From Ligustrum vulgare (Eukaryota; Streptophyta; Magnoliopsida; Lamiales; Oleaceae): a DNA stretch of 64,000 bases. The DNA is taken from positions 30,641,362 to 30,705,361 of the forward strand of contig OY743170.1 of the NCBI GenBank assembly GCA_963555705.1. The letters are read 5' to 3'. Both the position numbers and the translations under genes were made by a program. Below are positions 1-10,429 of the stretch, piece after piece; position 1 is the first letter of the stretch; each line of letters opens with the position of its first letter. The notes beneath the pieces were generated by a model that worked only from the letters and a program-made list of their open reading frames with translations, made no database searches and was not told the origin of the DNA.

Positions 1-364
1 CATTGGTATTGAACATCTTATTTTTTATAAAACCACACTAATAAGTCATATTATCAGCTTCGAAGTCATTTCAAACCGTTTATAGCCATAACGGCAACGA
101 TTTCATTATGGGTACACTAAAGCGGCATACGTGCTTTGATGGTCCTAAAAGTGCTTGTCTATCATTTGCATTGGAATTGAACATATAGTTTTTACTAATT
201 TCTAGCTTTATCAGCCCCTAAAGATGTAAATATTTAAAAGTAATCAAAATTAGAGTCTTACTTGTTATATGACTTTAACAACACTTAGTTTTGTTGATTT
301 CGTAACAAATAACCCAAGTATCTTAAATGAATACATATTGTGTTTAGGATGGATAGATGTGATA
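1..364. other. Diverged edge of satellite region
   Basis: No gene seen. Around 80-130 there are scattered pieces resembling the neighbouring satellite (ataacggcaac, cattatgg), but no regular 168-bp period can be followed here. I read this as the degenerate outer edge of the array. Confidence 0.4.
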
Positions 365-2300
365 GAGAGTAGTCCCTAAATTTCATAATTTCAGAATTTA
401 GAACATGTTCGATTGCATTTAAAGTCATAACGGCATGCATGTTGTTACGATATAACTAGAACGACAAGTATGCCGTTATCCAATCTACTCAAGCATTCAT
501 CTATTCTGAAACCTCCAAATAACATTTCAAATTCCAAAAGTACCTAATTTCATAATTTTAGAAGTTAGAACATGTCCAGTTGTATTTAAAGTTATAACGG
601 CATGCATGCCGTTACGATATAACTAGAACGGCAAGCATGCCATTATCCATTCTACTCAGGAGTTCTTCCATTCCGAAATCCCAAAACCACATCTCTATGT
701 CCAAAAGTACATAAATATCATAATTACGTAACTTAAAACCTACCCAGTTGCATTTAGAGGCATCACGGCACGCCTACCGTTACTACATAACTAGAACGGC
801 AATCATGTTGTTATCCTTTCTACTTGGGCATTCTTCAATTAAGACATCCCAAAACCACATCTCTATGTCCAAAAGTACATAAATATCATAATTACGTAAT
901 ATAAAACCTGTCTAGTTGCATTTAGAGGAATCACGGCAAGCCTGCCACTACGACATAACTAGAACAGCAAGCATGCCTTTATCCTTTCTACATGGGCATT
1001 CTTCAATTCTGACATCCCAAAACCACATCTCTATGTCCAAAAGTACATAAATATCATAATTACGTAACTTAAAACCTGCCCAATTACATTTAAAGGCATC
1101 ACGACACGCCTTCCGTTACGACACAACTAGAACGACAATCATGTCGTTATCCTTTCTACTTGGGCATTATTCAATTAAGAAATCCCAAAACTACATCTCT
1201 ATGTCCAAAAGTGTACAAATATCATAATTATGTAACTTAAAACATGTCCGGTTGCATTAAGAGGCATCACGCAAGCCTGCCATTACGACATAACTAGAAC
1301 GGCAAGCATGCCGTTATCCTTTCTACTTGGTCATTCTTCAATTCCAACATCCCAAAACCACATCTCTATGTCCAAAAGTACATAAATATCGTAATTACGT
1401 AACTTAAAACCTGCCAGGTTGCATTTAGAGGCATCACGGCACGCCTACCGTTATGGCATAACTAGAACGACAAGCATGTCGTTATCCATTCTACTTGGGC
1501 ATTATTCAATTATTACATCCCAAAACCACATCTCTATGTTCAAAATTACATAAATATCGTAATTACGTAACTTAAAACCTGTCCGGTTGCATTTAGAGGC
1601 ATCAGGCATGCCTGCCGTTACGACATAACTAGAACGACAAGCATGCCGTTATCCTTTATACTTGGGCATTCTTCAATTACGACATCCCAAAACCACATAT
1701 CTATGTCTAAATGTACATAAGTATCGTAATTACGTAACTTAAAACCCGCCAGGTCGCATTTAGAGGCATCATGGCACGCCTGCTATTACGACATAACTAG
1801 AACGACTATCATGTCGTTATCCTTTCTACTTGAGCATTCTTCAATTAAGACATTCCAAAACCACATCTCTATGTCCAAAAGTACATAAATATCATAATTA
1901 CGTAACTTAAAACCTGTCCGGTTGCATTTACAGGCATTACAGCAAGCCTGCCATTACGACATAACTAGAACGGAAAGCATGCCGTTATCCTTTCTACTTG
2001 GGCATTCCTCAATTCCGACATCCCAAAACCACATCCCTATGTCCAAAAGTACATAAATATCGTAATTACGTAACTTAAAACCTGTCCGGTTGAATTTAGA
2101 GGCATCACGGCATGCCTGCCGTTACGACATAACTAGAACGACAAGCATGCTGTTATCCTTTATACTTGGGCATTCATCTAATAACCTGTAAATAAACAAC
2201 CACTTAAAAATTGAAAGTCAAATATGGCGTTATCCTTTATACTTGTCCACTTGCATTTAAAGTCATAACGATATACATGTGGTCACGGTTTAACTAGAAC
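365..2300. repeat. 168-bp tandem satellite array, about 12 units
   Basis: The anchor aactagaac recurs at 454, 621, 789, 957, 1125, 1292, 1460, 1627, 1795, 1963, 2131 and 2292. Spacing is 167-168 bp except for the last, shorter step (161). A second anchor (aaaaccacatctctatg) recurs with the same period. The unit length is near nucleosomal spacing and within the common range of plant satellite monomers. Each unit holds an inverted repeat of the type ACGGC-6-GCCGT. Alternate units carry the variant ACGAC-6-GTCGT, which suggests a 336-bp dimeric higher-order unit. One copy (about 595-614) is a perfect palindrome around GCATGCATGC. No ORF of note. Whether it is centromeric, subtelomeric or dispersed cannot be told from the window. 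Confidence 0.93.
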
Positions 2301-3442
2301 CTGTCCACGAGCATGAACATAGAACCTCACAACAAAAAATATGGTAACAACTACAAGAATCTGGATGCAAAAGCATTTTTACAAAATTAGCATTTCTACA
2401 TTACTAATAAATTAAGAATTACATATGCAACTGTACAAAATAAAATCGATCTCAAAACATGTTCTATGGTCAAAATGTTATGCTAAAATTCCAGATGTCA
2501 TTTTTTCCCTCCACATCATCAAATGCTTCGGCTGAACAAGACTCAAGTCTAATCCTGCGAAAGAAAATTCGACGAACTTCACTGTAACAAATCAACTTTC
2601 AGATCTGCAAAGAAATTGAGAGGTATCAACAATGATAGTAAATTATTTTTATTATATGATAAGAGATGATAATATGCGCCAACCGATGTAGCTTACATTA
2701 ATTAGTCATTATAACTAGAGTAGCATGATTTATATGCAATACTAACAATTATTTAAGAAATCACGATGAATAAAGAAGTAAATGAATATCACTGTGGCCA
2801 TGAAGTTTTTCTATGGAAGAACGTATATGGAGCAAAAAAGGAAAAATAGAATTTAGGTTCGAAAGATAAAATGATTGACATACAGTTACCATTCATTCAC
2901 CTAAGTATCTGTACGTTCACTTGGTTCAAAAAAATTCTAGGGTTCTGCCCCCTAACCCCCGAGACTTCCATATTTTCGCTCTCGCAATAAGTAATTCCAG
3001 CTCCATCACTGCATGAATGAGTGATTATAGCTAATGGAATCTTTGTCGGGCCATCACTTTAAAATATAACGGCAGGCATGACGTTACACAATTTTATATA
3101 TTTTTTGAATATCAAAAGTCTTAAAGTAACTAAAAACTGTGTATCTAACATTCTAAGTGTGTGAAAATAGATCAGGAACGCAATTGAAAGCGCTCTAACT
3201 CATAACGGCAACAGTGAAGTTATGGTATAACTGAAACGACATTGGTGCCGTTATGTGTTCAATAACAAAATTTAATCAAACACCATAAGAGCATTACTCA
3301 TTTCATCCTACTTCACATATATATGAATTTTCAATAATCTAAAGTTCAATCCAAGTTTCAATATATTCAACTATACGTAGCCCATCTCCATCTACATCAA
3401 GAAATGAATAAAATCTTCACCCAACAAGCAATATTACCAAAA
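2301..3442. other. AT-rich flank with degenerate satellite fragments
   Basis: No convincing gene. Two isolated stretches, about 3060-3090 and 3200-3256, again contain ataacggc...gccgttatg inverted motifs and look like decayed satellite units. The rest is unremarkable AT-rich sequence. Confidence 0.4.
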
Positions 3443-3466
3443 TAATAATAATAATAAGAAATTATC
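3443..3466. repeat. AAT microsatellite
   Basis: A short run of AAT/ATA triplets in AT-rich DNA. Confidence 0.7.
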
Positions 3467-3803
3467 ATGTTCTCGTTCCTGTGTATATTTAAGAAATGAA
3501 TGAAAATAAAAAAATATCTGAAAGAATTTCGATTTCTCATCTTCTAGCAGATTGAAGAATTTATTAGTACCATCTTCAATAATTTATCTTGCAAAAGAGA
3601 GATGGGTTAAGAGAGATGGAAGAAAGAAGGACAAAAAATCGTAGAAGAAAAAAGAAAGAAGGAAAACTGTGAAGGAAAGTGTGAAGGATATATATGTAAT
3701 TTATGTTTTATTTGAATTTTTATTTTCTTTTATTTTCACCTTTTTGGTCCAAGTCTATTTACCAAAGTATTATACACGGTGAGTTCAAATACCGCTATTC
3801 CCC

Positions 3804-3842
<39 letters not shown>
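3804..3842. repeat. AAT microsatellite
   Basis: About 13 uninterrupted AAT units just outside the 3' end of the minus-strand Helitron. Confidence 0.9.
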
Positions 3843-3844
<2 letters not shown>

Positions 3845-3910
3845 AAATGTTGTTCTCTTTTTTTTCATAAATAAATGCTTGCTGGGCAATGTTTCATCTT
3901 TTACATTCCA

Positions 3911-3937
3911 CTAGTTAATCACCCGTGCGATGCACGG
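3911..3937 (-). other. Helitron 3' terminus: hairpin plus CTAG
   Basis: Read on the minus strand: ccgtgc-atc-gcacgg hairpin, an 8-nt spacer, then the terminal CTAG followed by T. This is the standard Helitron termination structure. A similar end occurs on the plus strand at 36363-36389. Confidence 0.85.
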
Positions 3938-4059
3938 AAAGAAACGCTTGTATGAAGACAATTCAATATGAAATTAAATAAATCATTTTCATAAAATAAA
4001 TAAATTTCGCAAATAAGAGATAATATCATCATTTATTGATTTCATATGACTACAAATTC

Positions 4060-5190
4060 TGGAATACTTCTTTGTACACAACGTTGTTTGTTGATTTTGT
4101 TGTTCTTCCTTTCTTATCACAAATCAATATCTTTAATTTGGAACGATTTTTCACCCTAGAAATCGCAACGTAAAGTTATCAATGTGTAAGAACCAGCCGT
4201 TTAAGAAGAAGTTCCACATGCAAGAATGAGTGTCCCTGACTCTTATTGATAGTCATGACATATGACACCATCAATAGAAATTTTCTTCTTTGAAATCTAA
4301 TAAGTATCCTAGAATTAGAAGGGTTCAACGATAACATTGGAATAAATAACTTGTGTCTTGCATTGATGTCAGAAAAAATTTGACCTTCTAGAACATGGTC
4401 GCCAAGTTTTGTAACTATCAACCTTGTTCCATTACTCAATCCCTGTGTATGATCAATATTTCTCAGAAAGAACTTGTGTCCTAACTTAGCTGTTGCAAAG
4501 GTCCACCACGTGGCGCAATAGTGATATCCATGTATCCAGGTAGTGTGTCAAAATCCACCGACAATCAATTCGGCAATTTCATCGACAATAGAAAAATCAT
4601 ATTGGCCATCATTGGTCACCCACCAACCAATAAGTATAAGTCTTAAATTTGAAGTGCTTCTTCAATCATCTTTTCTCAAACCGACCTAAATTTCCTTAAC
4701 AATTTGTTGTATTTGTCTAACATATCCTTGAATCAGAAACTATTAAATCATGCAACATAGAATCGCATGATTCACTCCTACCCGGGGACATTAAAAGACA
4801 TAAATTAAATTTTAGAATATCACAACAAAATTATCCGTAAACAATATAAATATAAAAGCAATAAATACATAATACGTATCTCACGACCATTTTTCTGCTT
4901 TCAACCTCATTCACATTGTCAACAATGTAAAGCGAGCAAATTGCAGAGCTGAACCGTCATCAGGCAATAGACACTCAATCTTATGGTAATTTTGATCGTG
5001 TAATCTGAAGAGGGGAGGCCCTCTACCATCATTTAACTCATTATCTATTCCCCCATAGCTGTGAATGAAAACATCATATTATATGTCCGAATGTTCTCAA
5101 TGAAATTTTTAATCCTATCTTCCTGTCATATTACAAATCTTTCAAAATTAGAGGATGATCTTCCATAAGATATATATTCACTTTCTCTTG
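4060..5190 (-). pseudogene. Helitron Rep/helicase fragments (middle and C-terminus)
   Basis: The longest open piece (4179-4439) contains helicase motif VI-type residues (MTINKSQGHS) preceded by NGTRLIVTKLG, typical of the Pif1-like helicase of plant Helitrons. Just downstream, in another frame, come YVAISRV and the family's C-terminal NVVYKEVFQNL (about 4040-4165). Upstream, 4480-4640 carries LPGYMDI-type sequence, and 4900-5150 carries FRLHDQNYHKIECLLP, a conserved block of the Helitron middle region. The pieces lie in collinear order but in different frames with several stops. Walker motifs and the HUH replication-initiator motif are not present, so large internal deletions have occurred. 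The coding register picks up again on the other side of the hAT insertion at 5861. Confidence 0.8.
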
Positions 5191-5194
5191 TATA

Positions 5195-5868
5195 CAACAA
5201 AGTAGGGGTGAACAAATAAATCGCAAAATCGAATTAAACTGCAACAAATGGTTTGGTTTGTAAAAATTCCAAACCACCTTAAACAATTTGGTTTAGGTTT
5301 CAATTGTCAAAATCGCGATTTCAAACAGCCAACCCTCCAAATTTTAAAAAATAAAAATAAAGACAAATGTTCAATTTAAAAAAAAAAAAAACAATATACT
5401 TTTTATTGTCAACAAATCAAAATTGAGGAGACATAGATTAATTTGTTCAAATCCACAATCATTTGAAAATAATTTTTCCTCCTACAATTCATTATTATCA
5501 TCCAAGATATTTTCTTAAAATAAAATTTTTAATATAAAAGCTAACGATAGTTTACTTCTATATAATTAGTTTGTTTGTCAACATGGATTGATTCACAACA
5601 AAGCACTCAATTAGAAACTTAATACTATTTTTGAGCTATTTTCAACTCGAAATATTAGACGAATATGTGTCTTTGAGCTCGCTTTCAAATATACTAATTT
5701 ATTCATCGGCAATCCGTGGTTTAAAACCGCACCAAATCGCAAAAAAATAGTTTGATTTTATTTTGTTTAAAAAATGAAATGGTTTAGTTTGGCTTGGAAA
5801 AATTCCAAACCATTTTAAATGGTTTGGTTTGAAATATTATTAAAAATCGTGTTCACCCCACAACAAAA
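5195..5868. mobile_element. Non-autonomous hAT element with target-site duplication
   Basis: Element body 5203-5860 (658 bp). Terminal inverted repeats: taggggtgaac at the left and its complement, reading tggggtgaac, at the right. Flanking 8-bp duplications caacaaag (5195-5202) and caacaaaa (5861-5868) match 7 of 8. An 8-bp TSD and a TAGGGGTG-type end are characteristic of plant hAT elements. The subterminal regions are rich in repeated aaccattt/ggtttggtt motifs. There is no transposase. It is inserted inside the Helitron coding fragment. Confidence 0.85.
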
Positions 5869-5997
5869 TGAGAACTTCGAATTACGACATGTTTTATAAT
5901 GCTTATTCACTCTCTTCTCGCACCAAAAATTTGCTTTGCAAAATAAATATTTAAATGTAGGATCTCCAATGTCCATGTAATCTAAACAATCAAACAA
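5861..5997 (-). pseudogene. Helitron protein N-terminal fragment
   Basis: The minus-strand ORF reads YMDIGDPTFKYLFCKANFW followed by a cysteine-containing stretch ending FSFCC. This matches the conserved GDPT...C..C.A.FW block near the N-terminus of plant Helitron proteins. The reading frame runs into the right end of the hAT element; the last residues of the ORF (after FSFCC) are hAT sequence. Beyond the hAT element, at 5194 and below, the expected next Helitron segment resumes, which confirms the order of insertion. Confidence 0.75.
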
Positions 5998-6378
5998 TAG
6001 ATGAAAAAGTTAATAATATAGATCATGTTATAAAAGATAAGAATTATTGTTTTGACCATTGACAATGAAAAACAACACGTATAAGAAACGAATTCGATAA
6101 TCATAGAAAAAGAAAAAAACTAAAATTGTGATTGACAAAGATGCATCAAATTCATGGTATTATAAGTTTTTGCAATTTTTATACAACGTAATTATTTTTT
6201 AGTGAAAATTATAATATAATATTGATCATCTCAATTATCAGTTAAGTAAATTGTGAGACAATTTACTTATTGCTTTAAAAATTTAAGAATCATAAATATT
6301 AAATTAAAAGTATGATTATTTAAACAGAATTTAATACAAATTGATTAAATATTCAATATAAATATAAATGAAAATTCG

Positions 6379-7526
6379 ATATTAGATATGTATGACAGAA
6401 CGAAATTATTCATCCATAAGATTGATACCAATAAAATATCACAATTATTGAAAAAAATTATTTACGTATTAAATGTAACCTTCTATAAAAATACTAATTA
6501 AGTTAATAAAACGCAATACAAAGGAGCTCAAATTTTTAGATGTACTAAATAACTAAAAAAATAAGATTATTTATAAAAAAAATTATACAATAAGATTTAT
6601 TTAGTATTAGAAGTGTGATACAACTTCAATATAATTTTGAACTGAAAATTTTGCATTGAATTTGTATGACTGCACACAAATACTTATTTGCAAAATTCAA
6701 AACATTAAAAGATAAAAAAAAATTATGAAAAGAGAGGTTTAAACACAAATAATCAAATATAAATAAGTAAAAAAAAAATCTCCTTAAAAATATTTAAGTG
6801 GAAGTAGAAGTGTGAACACAATAAAAGTTGAGTTTTGGTCTTTGGAGTGTGAAAGCAATAAAAGTTGAGTGTGAAAATAAATGAAATATATAATATATAA
6901 TATTGTATAAAATAATCACAAAAAGTTGTGTCAAATTGGCGGGAGGAGTCAATATTAGATTTGTATGACAAAACGAAATTATTCATCCATAAGATTGATA
7001 CCAATAAAATATCACAATTATTGAAAAAAATTATTTACGTATTAAATATAACTTTCTATAAAAATTACTAATTAAGTTAATAGAACGCAATACAAAGGAG
7101 CTTAAATTTTTAGATGTACTAAATAACTAAAAAAAAACAAGATTATTTATAAAAAGTTTTATACAATAAGATTTATTTAGTATTAGATGCGTGATGTAAC
7201 TTCGATATAATTTTGAACTGAAAATTTTGCATTGAATTTGTATGACTGCACACAAATACTTATTTGCAAAATTCAAAACATTAAAAGATAAAAAAAAGAA
7301 TTATGAAAAGAGAGGTTTAAAAACAAATAATCAAATATAAATAAGTAAAAAAAAAAAAAAAAAATCTCCATAAAAATATTTAAGTGGAAGTAGCAGTGTG
7401 AACACAATAAAAGTTGAGTTTTGGTCTTTGGAGTGTGAAAGCAATAAAAGTTGAGTGAAAATAAATGAAATATATAATATATAATATTGTGCAAAAAAAA
7501 ATCACAAAAAGTTGTGTCAAATTGGC
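6379..7526. repeat. Tandem duplication, unit about 573 bp
   Basis: Copy 1 spans about 6379-6940 and copy 2 about 6951-7526. Both run from attagat(a/t)tgtatgac through attcatccataagattgatacc to aaaaagttgtgtcaaattggc. The copies are highly similar, with differences mostly in A-runs and single bases. The duplication lies in the 5' non-coding part of the Helitron and has no plausible ORF. Confidence 0.88.
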
Positions 7527-7558
7527 TCGAAATTCTCTTCCTTTAATATTAAGTAAGA

Positions 7559-8136
7559 TTAAATCTTTTGTTCTCTCTTCGTAGAGTAATTGAAAGTTTC
7601 AGAATCCTCCTCGTATTACTAGACCATCCAACAATGCCAGCGGGAGCATATTATATTTTTTAGGTAAATTTCAAACTTCAATCCATCTATATGCATATTC
7701 TTTAGAATTTAATATGAAGGGATTTTATTTTGAGATTTGTTTTGTACGTCTTTAAAAATTCTATATATTTTTTTAGGTGGGCTATTTTTTGTGTATGAAC
7801 AAAATGAATCGATGATGGATTCAAAGCATATGTGAGTTAGGTGGACATTTTCTGTTAGAAACTTCTCCCCAAGTTGTCTTACTACTACCGTGACCCCATA
7901 ATTGATTTAATTTTGGGAAATACCCATATATAGATTCAACAACCACAATCATTTGCAAAATAGACTTTGAAACTATAACATTTTAAAAATAAACTCTAAC
8001 CATTCATACTTCCTAGAATACCTCATATATAAGATTTTCAACCAATGTCATCTAAGAATAAAATAACTTCAATTTAGTCCCCAAATAATTTTGTTGGAAA
8101 CAAAATTATAAAATTAGTTTTTACCTAATTAAATTT
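7559..8136. other. No feature recognised
   Basis: AT-rich sequence between the Helitron 5' end and the first pararetrovirus signal. I see no ORF, RNA gene or terminal repeat here. Confidence 0.5.
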
Positions 8137-8373
8137 ATGCCTGTTTACGACCCCCACATACTTGAAGAAGAAAGAAAAGATTTAATTAGGAGTTTACATA
8201 GAGAATATACAGAATTAGTTAATACTGAATGAGAATCAAGTACCAGAGCTATAGAATTATACGAAAAACTTAAAAGATTAGTTAAAGAACATATTGAATA
8301 TCTGAGATTAATAGAAATAAATGAAATAAGACAAGAAGAAATATTTTTGAGAAGAATCATTAGACGATTATAA
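8137..8373 (+). pseudogene. Small upstream ORF of the pararetrovirus
   Basis: ATG at 8137 opens a 78-codon frame rich in Glu, Lys, Arg and Ile, with one in-frame stop at 8230 and a terminal stop at 8371. The predicted product is charged and probably helical, without a recognisable domain. It lies immediately before the primer-binding site, where pararetroviral leaders carry short ORFs. It could instead be the tail of a rearranged last ORF. Coding is suggested mainly by the long stop-poor frame and composition like the viral ORFs downstream. Confidence 0.4.
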
Positions 8374-8430
8374 TTCCGCATATAATTCCGCAAGAAAATA
8401 GAGAGTGTATTCTACGTGCCCTGGTATAAC

Positions 8431-8442
8431 TGGTATCAAAGC
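8431..8442 (+). other. tRNA-iMet primer-binding site of the pararetrovirus
   Basis: TGGTATCAAAGC differs at one base from TGGTATCAGAGC, the complement of the plant initiator tRNA-Met 3' end. Caulimoviridae use this site for minus-strand DNA synthesis, and it conventionally marks position 1 of the circular genome. The main ORFs follow it. Confidence 0.8.
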
Positions 8443-8454
8443 TCTAATACGAAC

Positions 8455-9060
8455 CAAAAATCATAATGAATTTATTAGAAGAAGAAAATATAATAGAAGA
8501 ATTTCTAAAAAATGTAAAAAAAAAAATATAAAAAATCAAGTTATCCTTATTTACCAAAAAATAATTTGAACGAATGATTCGAAGAAATGAATAAGAAATT
8601 GAAAAATTTAGAATATAATTTACAAATAGGAAACGATATTTTCGATAAAAATCTAAAAGGAAAGATAGAATCATAATTAATCATCATCAAGATTACAGAA
8701 GAAAATTTAGAGATAAAAATAAAGGAAAGGAAAAAAACCTGAAATAAAACAATTTATGACAAAAGATGTAGAAGAATTAAAAAGAAAATTCTTAGAATCT
8801 AAAGGAGAAGAATATGATGAATATAAAATCAATTAGAAGAATTAACAAAATAAGTAGAAAATACGAAAATAAATACAGACACATCCGCAAGTAATGTAGA
8901 AGAAGAATTTAGTAGTGATAAAGATACAAGTAATCCATATGCAAATTACATACCTAGAAAAGAAGGATTCCAAAGATATAGGAAAACCCAAAATAGATAT
9001 AGTGGAAATATTAGAAAATAATCTATAAAAGAAGTTAATCTAACAAAATCATATAAAGAA
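8455..9060 (+). pseudogene. Degraded first ORF of the pararetrovirus
   Basis: Lysine- and glutamate-rich coding-like sequence scattered over several frames with many stops. Short open pieces include an acidic leucine-rich stretch right after the primer site and a KRKFLESKGEEYDEY stretch near 8790. No domain is recognisable. Position suggests the hydrophilic first ORF seen in several Caulimoviridae genera. It runs into the capsid region without a clear boundary, so the limits are approximate. Confidence 0.45.
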
Positions 9061-9069
9061 CCAATACAC

Positions 9070-10416
9070 ACAACATGAATATGGTTAGATTTAGACTGTG
9101 TAGATACAAAGAAAACTATTAAAACATGGACAAAAAGTACTGATTTAGCAATACAATTTAATAAAGAGGACAGATATACAACCTATGGATTTATAGAACA
9201 TACATTTAGAAGTATAGCCCATGTTTGGTTCCCTTTTTTTCATCTCATTTTTCTGCAGTACTCAATTTACACCATTAATTTTACTTTTGGCCTACAATTT
9301 TTTACTTTACAATTCAATCTATACCCCACATTCTCCAAAAACTCAACTTATTTTCAAAAAATGATGGGAATCAAACAAGGGCATAGTATCAGAATGGTGT
9401 TGAAAACTACCTGTAAATACAAAAAGAAGAATAAAATATGGGAAAAAAAAAAACAACTGATGCATTAGATAATAGGAATAATCTGAATGATCAAAGTATA
9501 AGAGATATATTAAATAGGTTCGAAAAAGCCCTCAGAACAGAATTCTTAGAAGATAGATGCACAATAGATGAAGAAGCTAGAAAACAAGATGAATATAATG
9601 AAGGAATGATTGCAATGAAAAATTTAAGAATATGTCATATGTGTGAATTAGAAAGATATACATGTAAATTTCAAGAATTATACTATACAATCAGCCAAGA
9701 AGATTATACAGATAATAAGCAAATATTAAGATCTTACTTTACAAAGTTACCATCCTCATGGGGAACTAAGTTGTTAAAAGAATATAATAAAATATTACTT
9801 GAAAGAGATGAAGAATGAATACATATAGATAGACTTGGAAGTAGAATTAAATTTACCAAAAGAATGATAAGTATTTGGTGCAGAGAAGTACTAGAAAATA
9901 AAAAAGCATATAAGATAAGGAAGAACTCTTTATGTTGTTACAAAGATATAGGTCAAACAGAACAATTTGAATGTCATAAGAAGAAATATAAGTCATATAA
10001 AAAATATAAAAGAAGATTCAAAAACTTTAAAAGTTTAATAAAAGAAACTTCAAACCATATAAAAAATATTTAAAAAAATATATATATATAAAAAATGTAG
10101 ATGTTTCATTTATAATGAAGAAGGACTCATAGCCCCCCAATGTCCTAAGAGAAAAGATAAACAGAATATAAAAACTCTCAAAGTTTAAGAAGAATTTATG
10201 GATGATAGTTATATAGAACCAATTGAATATTTTGAGAATTTAGACAGTGAATGTAGTAGTATTTATGAGTTGAAAACATCATCAGATGAAGAATCTGAAG
10301 AAAATATTTCTATGAATGAAATTCAAGAAGTACAAGGATTAGATATTGAAACAACTGAGGAAGTAGAAGACTCAGTAGATGGAATTTGTCAAGAAAATAC
10401 ATTTGATAACAAATGA
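9070..10416 (+). pseudogene. Pararetrovirus capsid (coat) protein gene, broken
   Basis: The best open part (9438-9818, 126 codons) contains ICHMCELERYTCKF...YF.KLPSSWG, matching the conserved core of Caulimoviridae coat proteins. An upstream piece (about 9085-9216) with DLDCVDTKKTI is separated from it by a 166-bp MITE. A basic Lys/Arg/Tyr-rich stretch follows (9864-10073). Next is a degenerate CCHC zinc knuckle (about 10090-10160) in which one Cys and the His are substituted. A very acidic, Ser/Glu-rich C-terminal part (10198-10416) completes the usual coat-protein layout. Several stops and frameshifts separate these segments. The family role is genome packaging; this copy cannot encode a full product. 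Confidence 0.78.
9214..9385. mobile_element. MITE (Tourist/PIF-like) inside the viral capsid gene
   Basis: Body 9217-9382, 166 bp, with terminal inverted repeats gcccatgtttggttccc and, at the right, the complement reading gcccttgtttgattccc (two mismatches in 17). It is flanked by ATA on both sides (9214-9216, 9383-9385). A 3-bp duplication and GGC..TGTTTGGTT-type ends suggest a Tourist-like (PIF/Harbinger) MITE. The capsid reading frame stops at its left edge and resumes after its right edge. Confidence 0.8.
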
Positions 10417-10429
10417 TATAAGGAGATAA

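Larger units (their letters stand above)
3911..7558 (-). mobile_element. Decayed Helitron with identifiable ends, minus strand
   Basis: On the minus strand the element starts TCTTACTTAATATTAAAGG (5' T at 7558) and ends in CTAG (3911-3914). A short GC-rich hairpin lies just inside the 3' end (stem 3923-3928/3932-3937). The flanking bases on that strand are A before TC and T after CTAG, which is the known Helitron insertion rule A^T. Inside, the minus strand carries pieces of the Helitron protein: an N-terminal piece (5861-5997), a middle piece with a QNYH motif (about 4900-5150) and the helicase C-terminus (4080-4800). The Rep catalytic core and most of the Pif1-type helicase are missing, so the element is not autonomous. 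A hAT element is nested at 5203-5860, and a 573-bp tandem duplication lies near the 5' end. Confidence 0.82.

Noticed and set aside
365..2300. Regular repeats with short palindromes, superficially like a CRISPR array
   Set aside because: The units are 168 bp with no unique spacers, and the context is a plant genome; it is a satellite.
2480..2570. Minus-strand coding-like stretch near the satellite
   Set aside because: Short, with no flanking exon or family resemblance; insufficient.
6753..7494. Two similar minus-strand ORFs of 83 and 73 codons in the tandem duplication
   Set aside because: Phe/Tyr/Leu-rich translation of A-rich non-coding DNA; similarity comes from the duplication itself, and there is no motif.
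7610..7670. Possible small exon with ATG followed by a GTAAAT donor-like site
   Set aside because: No continuation in any frame downstream and no homology recognised.
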